10,180 nt of DNA, taken from contig CALBNP010000129.1 in NCBI GenBank assembly GCA_937896505.1, forward strand, positions 1 through 10,180, written 5' to 3'. Position 1 is the stretch's first letter, and every line of letters begins with the position of its first letter. The position numbers and the translations under genes are program-made. This document shows positions 6,327-10,180 of the stretch, piece after piece. Origin of the DNA: an uncultured Bacteroidales bacterium. GTDB taxonomy: Bacteria > Bacteroidota > Bacteroidia > Bacteroidales > F082. The notes beneath the pieces are model-generated. The model ran no database searches. It saw only the letters and a program-made list of their open reading frames with translations, and was not told the origin of the DNA.

Positions 6327-6418
6327 CTACAAAAGCAAAAGCAATATCCGAACCAATTGCCCATTATCGTGACTTTGATAACGATGTAAAGAAGGCAACG
6401 GTTATGCTATTGGAATGA
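6323..6418 (+). CDS. 31-residue small ORF coupled to the HTH gene
   Basis: An ORF starting at ATG 6323, overlapping the HTH stop by ATGA, encodes MTTKAKAISEPIAHYRDFDN followed by a short hydrophobic end (ATVMLLE). I do not recognise it. The translational-coupling overlap and clean stop suggest it is translated. It could be a real micro-protein or the surviving start of a longer, truncated gene. There is a 35-bp gap to the next gene. Confidence 0.4.
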   Translation: MTTKAKAISEPIAHYRDFDNDVKKATVMLLE

Positions 6419-6453
6419 TTGAAGAATAAAACAACTATAAAATCCGAAATAAA

Positions 6454-7410
6454 ATGAATAGCAACACAAACAACAATTTGTTTCCTGATTATTCAGAAGA
6501 AGACTTGAACCGATATGTTTTTGATGGCTTCATATATCTTTACGAAAAAGTTGATAGCATATTGGAAGAAAATGGCTATGTTGGAATACAAGATTATAGG
6601 TTAATCCAAGAATCACTTTTGGGAACAGCATGGGATGAACACATCATACAAATAAGAGATACCCCTTCTTATAAAATGGCATGGCATATCAATGATAAGG
6701 AAGACGGCCGGGTTTTCACACAAAAGGCGAAAATTTTTTGCAACAAGTTCCTCATCAAGGAAACCTTGAAATACAAATATTTTATAGGTACGAATGATGA
6801 GAAAAAAATACGGGAAAATGCTTGTGATCGTGTGAGTAAAGACTTTCCAATAGAACTTGTTCAAGAGATAGAGGACGATTTTTATGTTAAAGAATGTTGG
6901 AATAGCCGAAATGCTGAATTGCGATTTTTGTATATGGTACCAAACATGGTATATAATCTGTTTTCTTATTTGGTTAATGTCAATGGCATAGAATGGATAG
7001 AATTTATCTTGAATGACGCGAAGATGGACTATATTGAAGTGAGTCGTGGATGGGGAAAAAATGATAGCGACATGCTGATATATTTGGATTTATGTGCAGA
7101 TAAGATAAAACTAATGAGTGATAAAATGATCCCTCAAAAGAAAACAGAATACGAAAGCAACGAAGAATTGCTGCGAATCTTTCACGGCGATGAAAGCAAT
7201 ATGCAAAAGTTTCTGAAAAACATCCAGGGTCTGAGTGGTGCGGCCATTGTACACCGTGTAAAGGCGGCTATTGAACAAAACATGATATATGCAGATGATG
7301 CCCAGACTCCGATGTATAACGCATTGAAAGCACTTGGTTATCCTGTTACCAGTTTGCAGAATTGGAATAAGGCTTTTTGTAGCAAAAAAAGAGTTTCGCT
7401 TATTGAATAG
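6454..7410 (+). CDS. Hypothetical protein of the replication module (318 aa)
   Basis: Not recognised with confidence. The protein is soluble, with no signal peptide or clear membrane segment, acidic and aromatic at the N-terminus (FPDYSEEDLNRYVFDGFIYLYEKVD). Two parts can be seen. Residues 1-225 look mainly helical, with a hydrophobic patch LYMVPNMVYNLFSYLVNV at 159-176. Residues 235-308 look like a separate compact domain (ELLRIFHGDESNMQKFLKNI, then SGAAIVHRVKAAIEQ, ending YPVTSLQNWNKAF). I have an impression of similar C-termini in proteins of Bacteroidales mobile elements but cannot name a family. Codon use is more A-rich than in the rarA-vsr genes. It lies between the HTH gene and the replication protein on the same strand, which suggests a replication or regulatory role. 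Confidence 0.7.
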   Translation: MNSNTNNNLFPDYSEEDLNRYVFDGFIYLYEKVDSILEENGYVGIQDYRLIQESLLGTAWDEHIIQIRDTPSYKMAWHINDKEDGRVFTQKAKIFCNKFLIKETLKYKYFIGTNDEKKIRENACDRVSKDFPIELVQEIEDDFYVKECWNSRNAELRFLYMVPNMVYNLFSYLVNVNGIEWIEFILNDAKMDYIEVSRGWGKNDSDMLIYLDLCADKIKLMSDKMIPQKKTEYESNEELLRIFHGDESNMQKFLKNIQGLSGAAIVHRVKAAIEQNMIYADDAQTPMYNALKALGYPVTSLQNWNKAFCSKKRVSLIE

Positions 7411-7424
7411 ATTGTATCTTGGGC

Positions 7425-7472
7425 ATGTCAAAGGAAAGCGAAGTGATGGCTATTCGTGAAGGCAGACAATGA
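7425..7472 (+). CDS. 15-residue mini-ORF coupled to the primase-helicase gene
   Basis: ATG 7425 to TGA 7470-7472 encodes MSKESEVMAIREGRQ and overlaps the next ATG at 7469 by ATGA. The frame is closed by a stop at 7404-7406, so it is not the end of a longer ORF. It could be a leader peptide that couples translation to the replication gene, or a remnant. Evidence is only the overlap and the hydrophilic, protein-like composition. Confidence 0.3.
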   Translation: MSKESEVMAIREGRQ

Positions 7473-9790
7473 TCAGCGCACCATTAAATGGGACGAGTGA
7501 TAGCCGTTCTAATAGTCAAGAAAACGATTGGAATAGCGTAAGTATGGCCGAAAAAAGCTATTGTGAGCAGAGACTATCGGCTGTTGGCATTACGGACGAT
7601 GACAATCACCTAATTGGCGTTACTGCTTCCGACGGATTCCATGGAATAAATGAGTTCCGCTTTTTCACTTCCGACGAAAACGACAATCTTGTCATCAATT
7701 ACCTTACGCCTAATGGGCGCATTCTCGAATACGAAGACAGATCCAAAAACGAAGGTCGCAGTATCCGGTCTTTTGTCAGGACCAGGCTGAAGAATCCCAA
7801 AGACCCAAAACAAAAGTATAAGCAGCCTATAGGAACCGAAACATTCCCTTTCTTTACGCCCAGGGCGATTGAAGCGTACAAGGCAAAGGAGAATGTCAAT
7901 ACTTTGTTCGTCGTGGAGGGTGAGATAAAGGCGTTCGTGTTGTCTAAGTTCGGCCTTTGTGCCATTGGCATCGGCGGTATCTACAACTTCACAGCCAAAG
8001 ACAAGCTGGGACTGCATCCCGACTTGGCGGATTTCATTGAAAAAACCAGCCCAAGGGAAATAGTTGTCTTGCATGATGCCGATGCACTCCAACTGAAAGA
8101 CTTTGAAGAAGCGAAGGAAGCTACCAGTCGGCCAAGACAGTTCTCGGAGTCATTGATTAGGTTCTATGACTATCTCAGGGAAACGAAGATATTTCAAGGC
8201 GATGTGTTTTACGAACATGTTTTACGCGATGTGGGAGGTAAAGGCATTGACGACTTGCTTTTCAACGGACAATGTGACCAAAAGAAATGCATTGCAGAGT
8301 TGCAAGCAGTAAGGAAAAGCGCACAAGGCACTTACATTGCCGTAGAGAAAATCACGGGAACAAGCCAGATACGGAAATACTTTGGCCTGGATAGCGTCAG
8401 GTCGTTTTACAACCGTTACCAAGAAGACATAGGCGATCGGGAATGGACGTACAACCACACGCGATACTATCGTGACGACATGGGCAAGATCAGGCCTGCC
8501 TTTTCCGAAGACCTGAACAGATACATGATGGTCGGGCCTGATTTGTATAAACTGACCATTGACGACTTGGGGAACCTGTTGTTGACAAAATGGTCTAAAC
8601 AACGGCTTGATGCAGACTTCTCCAACCCGAAAGAGTTCATTCGGCAAATCCCTAAATATGACGGCTTCGCATACGAGCCTGAAAATGATCCGGAGAAATA
8701 TAATCCTGCCCCGCGATATGAAAAAATGGGCTTCCATTCGGTGCTTTACAACAGGTTCGCCAAGCTTACCCATGTCCCAAAAGAGGGGAGATGGGATAAT
8801 GTCAACAAGGTGTTGCACCATATTTTCGACTATCCGAATAATGACGGGGAAACGCTTTATGAGATGGCGTTGGATTATTTCCAATTGTTATTTACCAATC
8901 CGAAACAAAGATTGCCTATTTTGTGTTTGGTGAGTTGGGAGCAAAAGACGGGAAAATCAACGTTGCTGCATTTCCTGAGTTCCATTTTCCAGGAAAACGC
9001 GGTGTGCATGGACACGGTTAGGCTAAACAACAAATTCAACGCCATGTTGGAAGGGAAGGAGCTGGTGCTTGTTGACGAAGCTGCTGCCATTGACTTGAAC
9101 TCCGTTGACTTTATGAAGATGGCCACCACTGCAGACGAATTGCCCTATGAGCCCAAAGGGAAAGACGCGAGAAGGGGAAAGTGCTTCGCAAAGTTTGTCC
9201 TATGTACGAATAATGAGACGGGATTTGCACCGCTTACATCGGCCGACACACGTTTTTGGGTGATAAAGGTCTCTCCTTTTGAGGGTGCAGAAGATACTGA
9301 GATTGAGGAAAAAATGAAGGCCGAGATTCCTGCGTTTCTCCATTACCTGAAGAACCGCAAACTACACTATCCCAAGGTTGGTCGTCTCTATTTTGATGAC
9401 AGTCTTTTCCGCACTCCGGCATTGAACGCAGTAATTGAAACGAGTGAGACACCTCTGGTTAAGAACGTCAAGGATGTGCTGCTGACCCAATTTTTCACGC
9501 TGAATCAAACGGTCGTCAGATTGTCTGTAGAAGTGTTGTTCGAACTAACGAAGAGACAGACAAAAGAAGCCGATAAATCCGAAGTCAGAAGATACTTGAA
9601 CGATGCCGTTAAGAAAGGACTTTTGGCCAAAGGTGAGAATACCACTTTTGTGTATTTTGATGGTAAGGAAACGCAACAAGGCAAGTCAAGGATTTATATC
9701 TTCCATGCCAAGAATTGGCTCAATGAAGAGGACTACGATGAATTGATGAGACAGATTGAAGAACGGGAACATGAAAACTCAAATTTTTGA
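7469..9790 (+). CDS. Toprim and SF3-type helicase replication protein (primase-helicase)
   Basis: A 773-residue protein, probably the element's replication initiator or primase-helicase. The N-terminal half holds a Toprim domain (about 143-265): TLFVVEGEIKAFVLSKFG with Glu150/Glu152 and IVVLHDADA with Asp203/Asp205. The C-terminal half (about 425-620) is a D5/SF3-like AAA+ helicase: Walker A in SWEQKTGKSTLL (Lys496, Ser497), Walker B LVLVDEA (Asp536, Glu537), motif C with FVLCTNNETGF (Asn581/582) and a likely arginine finger in TRFWVIKV (Arg595). A winged-helix-like tail follows (680-750). There is no CHC2-type zinc finger. The start at 7469 has an ATGA overlap with a 15-codon ORF; Met26 at 7544 (MAEKSYCEQRL) is a credible alternative after a Ser/Asn-rich lead. 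The iteron cluster lies directly downstream. Confidence 0.85.
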   Translation: MISAPLNGTSDSRSNSQENDWNSVSMAEKSYCEQRLSAVGITDDDNHLIGVTASDGFHGINEFRFFTSDENDNLVINYLTPNGRILEYEDRSKNEGRSIRSFVRTRLKNPKDPKQKYKQPIGTETFPFFTPRAIEAYKAKENVNTLFVVEGEIKAFVLSKFGLCAIGIGGIYNFTAKDKLGLHPDLADFIEKTSPREIVVLHDADALQLKDFEEAKEATSRPRQFSESLIRFYDYLRETKIFQGDVFYEHVLRDVGGKGIDDLLFNGQCDQKKCIAELQAVRKSAQGTYIAVEKITGTSQIRKYFGLDSVRSFYNRYQEDIGDREWTYNHTRYYRDDMGKIRPAFSEDLNRYMMVGPDLYKLTIDDLGNLLLTKWSKQRLDADFSNPKEFIRQIPKYDGFAYEPENDPEKYNPAPRYEKMGFHSVLYNRFAKLTHVPKEGRWDNVNKVLHHIFDYPNNDGETLYEMALDYFQLLFTNPKQRLPILCLVSWEQKTGKSTLLHFLSSIFQENAVCMDTVRLNNKFNAMLEGKELVLVDEAAAIDLNSVDFMKMATTADELPYEPKGKDARRGKCFAKFVLCTNNETGFAPLTSADTRFWVIKVSPFEGAEDTEIEEKMKAEIPAFLHYLKNRKLHYPKVGRLYFDDSLFRTPALNAVIETSETPLVKNVKDVLLTQFFTLNQTVVRLSVEVLFELTKRQTKEADKSEVRRYLNDAVKKGLLAKGENTTFVYFDGKETQQGKSRIYIFHAKNWLNEEDYDELMRQIEEREHENSNF

Positions 9791-9795
9791 TTTTG

Positions 9796-9992
9796 TTTGT
9801 GGATTTGTGGAAATTGTGGATGTTGCTATTATTCAATGAATTATAAATCCACATTTTCTATCCACAAGTGGATAATGTGGAAAACGCTGAAAGTAAGGAC
9901 GTTAAGTAATACCAGAAAATCACTTGTGGATATTGTGGATAAAATAGGCTGTTATAAAACGCTGTAAATGATGCGTTTCCACAAATCCACAA
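9796..9992. other. Putative replication origin with TTGTGGA/TCCACAA iterons
   Basis: Ten exact TGTGGA hexamers or their complement lie here. Forward copies start at 9798, 9806, 9815, 9876, 9925 and 9934; reverse copies start at 9848, 9861, 9978 and 9986. Two degenerate copies are AGTGGATAA at 9867 and ACCACA at 9995. The first three are in tandem at 8-9 bp spacing. The copy at 9934-9942 is TGTGGATAA, the exact complement of the DnaA box TTATCCACA. TATCCAC-AA-GTGGATA (9859-9874) is a perfect palindrome. An AT-rich stretch (9821-9848) between the groups could be the unwinding element. It follows the helicase gene directly, as in iteron plasmids and satellites. Confidence 0.75.
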
Positions 9993-10180
9993 AAACCACA
10001 GTATTAATACGTGTCTTACAATTACGTATGCGATGACATTTTCCGAAGAAAAACTGCCATTTTCATCTGTTTATCTGCCCTTTAGTTCTGCCCTTTCATT
10101 CTTGGTCGGCTTTTTCTCCTAGCATGTAATGCGTCTTTATTTTTTTCTCTTCCCTCAAATTTGAATTGCCCACCATTTAA
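9991..10180. other. Gene-free stretch after the origin with short repeats
   Basis: No ORF of convincing length is present on either strand. It holds a perfect 10-bp palindrome GTATTAATAC (10001-10010), a direct repeat TCTGCCCTTT at 10074-10083 and 10087-10096 (13-bp period), and a degenerate third copy CTGCCATTTTCAT at 10054-10066. The last ~80 bp of the plus strand are pyrimidine-rich. It may be an extension of the origin or the leader of a gene beyond the window. Confidence 0.45.
10074..10096 (+). repeat. Direct repeat TCTGCCCTTT (two copies, 13-bp period)
   Basis: The 10-mer TCTGCCCTTT occurs at 10074-10083 and 10087-10096 with a 3-bp spacer AGT. A third, looser copy lies at 10054-10066. 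The repeats differ from the TGTGGA iterons, so a second binding protein or a nick-site region is possible. Function is unknown. Confidence 0.5.

Larger units (their letters stand above)
4209..10180. mobile_element. Integrated, self-replicating genetic element (left part; right end outside window)
   Basis: The putative element begins at a tRNA-fragment junction. In order it carries a tyrosine recombinase, an excisionase-type HTH protein, an unknown protein, a Toprim/SF3-helicase replication protein and an iteron-rich non-coding region. Base composition becomes visibly more A-rich after 4230 than in the rarA-vsr region. No relaxase, type IV secretion, capsid, terminase or antibiotic-resistance gene is seen, so the class (mobilizable element, phage satellite or other) is open. 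The right end should hold an intact minus-strand tRNA copy if the junction reading is correct. Confidence 0.7.

Noticed and set aside
8222..8884. Minus-strand ORF of 220 codons within the primase-helicase gene
   Set aside because: It is a shadow of the plus-strand frame between the Toprim and helicase domains. Composition is antisense-like.
9796..9992. CRISPR array interpretation of the repeated TGTGGA units
   Set aside because: The units are 6-9 bp, occur in both orientations and have irregular spacing with no uniform spacers, so iterons fit and CRISPR does not.
10096..10176. Minus-strand 26-codon ORF (ATG 10174-10176, TGA 10096-10098)
   Set aside because: It has a protein-like, charged composition (NLREEKKIKTHYMLGE), but it is too short and lies over the pyrimidine repeats. 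It could be a leader or a frameshifted start of a gene, but nothing supports it.

Overview
The window looks like a Bacteroidetes (Bacteroidales-type) chromosome. Three things point there: a secreted esterase ending in a type IX secretion (T9SS) sorting domain, several promoters with the TAnnTTTG -7 box of this phylum, and integrase and primase proteins of a Bacteroidales mobile-element style. The first ~4.2 kb reads as ordinary chromosome. The rest reads as the left part of an integrated, apparently self-replicating element whose right end lies outside the window.

Chromosomal part (1-4200): the C-terminal end of a membrane protein (2-100, +); a secreted SGNH-hydrolase/PKD/T9SS protein (124-1389, -), facing away from rarA (1510-2793, +), a AAA+ ATPase of stalled-fork maintenance; a 110-bp gap with two palindromes that look like dispersed repeats; then a tight two-gene unit of an EcsC-like protein (2904-3644) and a Vsr very-short-patch mismatch endonuclease (3641-4147) overlapping by ATGA. 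A strong hairpin terminator (4164-4196) closes this section.

Mobile part (about 4209 to beyond 10180): just after the terminator lies an antisense 17-nt piece that fits positions 57-73 of a tRNA, most like tRNA-Glu. I read it as the left attachment site. Then come a tyrosine recombinase (4391-5830) with its own promoter and terminator; a small excisionase-type helix-turn-helix protein (6048-6326) behind purine-rich tandem repeats; a 31-codon ORF overlapping it by ATGA; an unrecognised 318-residue protein (6454-7410); a 15-codon ORF overlapping the next gene by ATGA; and a 773-residue Toprim plus SF3-helicase replication protein (7469-9790). Directly after it is a gene-free stretch holding ten exact TGTGGA/TCCACA hexamers in under 200 bp, including a perfect DnaA box and a 16-bp palindrome. 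This is a strong candidate for the element's replication origin.

Working model: the recombinase and HTH protein integrate and excise the element at a tRNA 3' end, while the Toprim-helicase protein replicates the excised circle from the iteron cluster. No relaxase, capsid or conjugation gene is visible, so whether it is a mobilizable element, a phage satellite or something else cannot be decided here. The unrecognised 318-residue protein, the origin and the mini-ORFs are the least explained parts.
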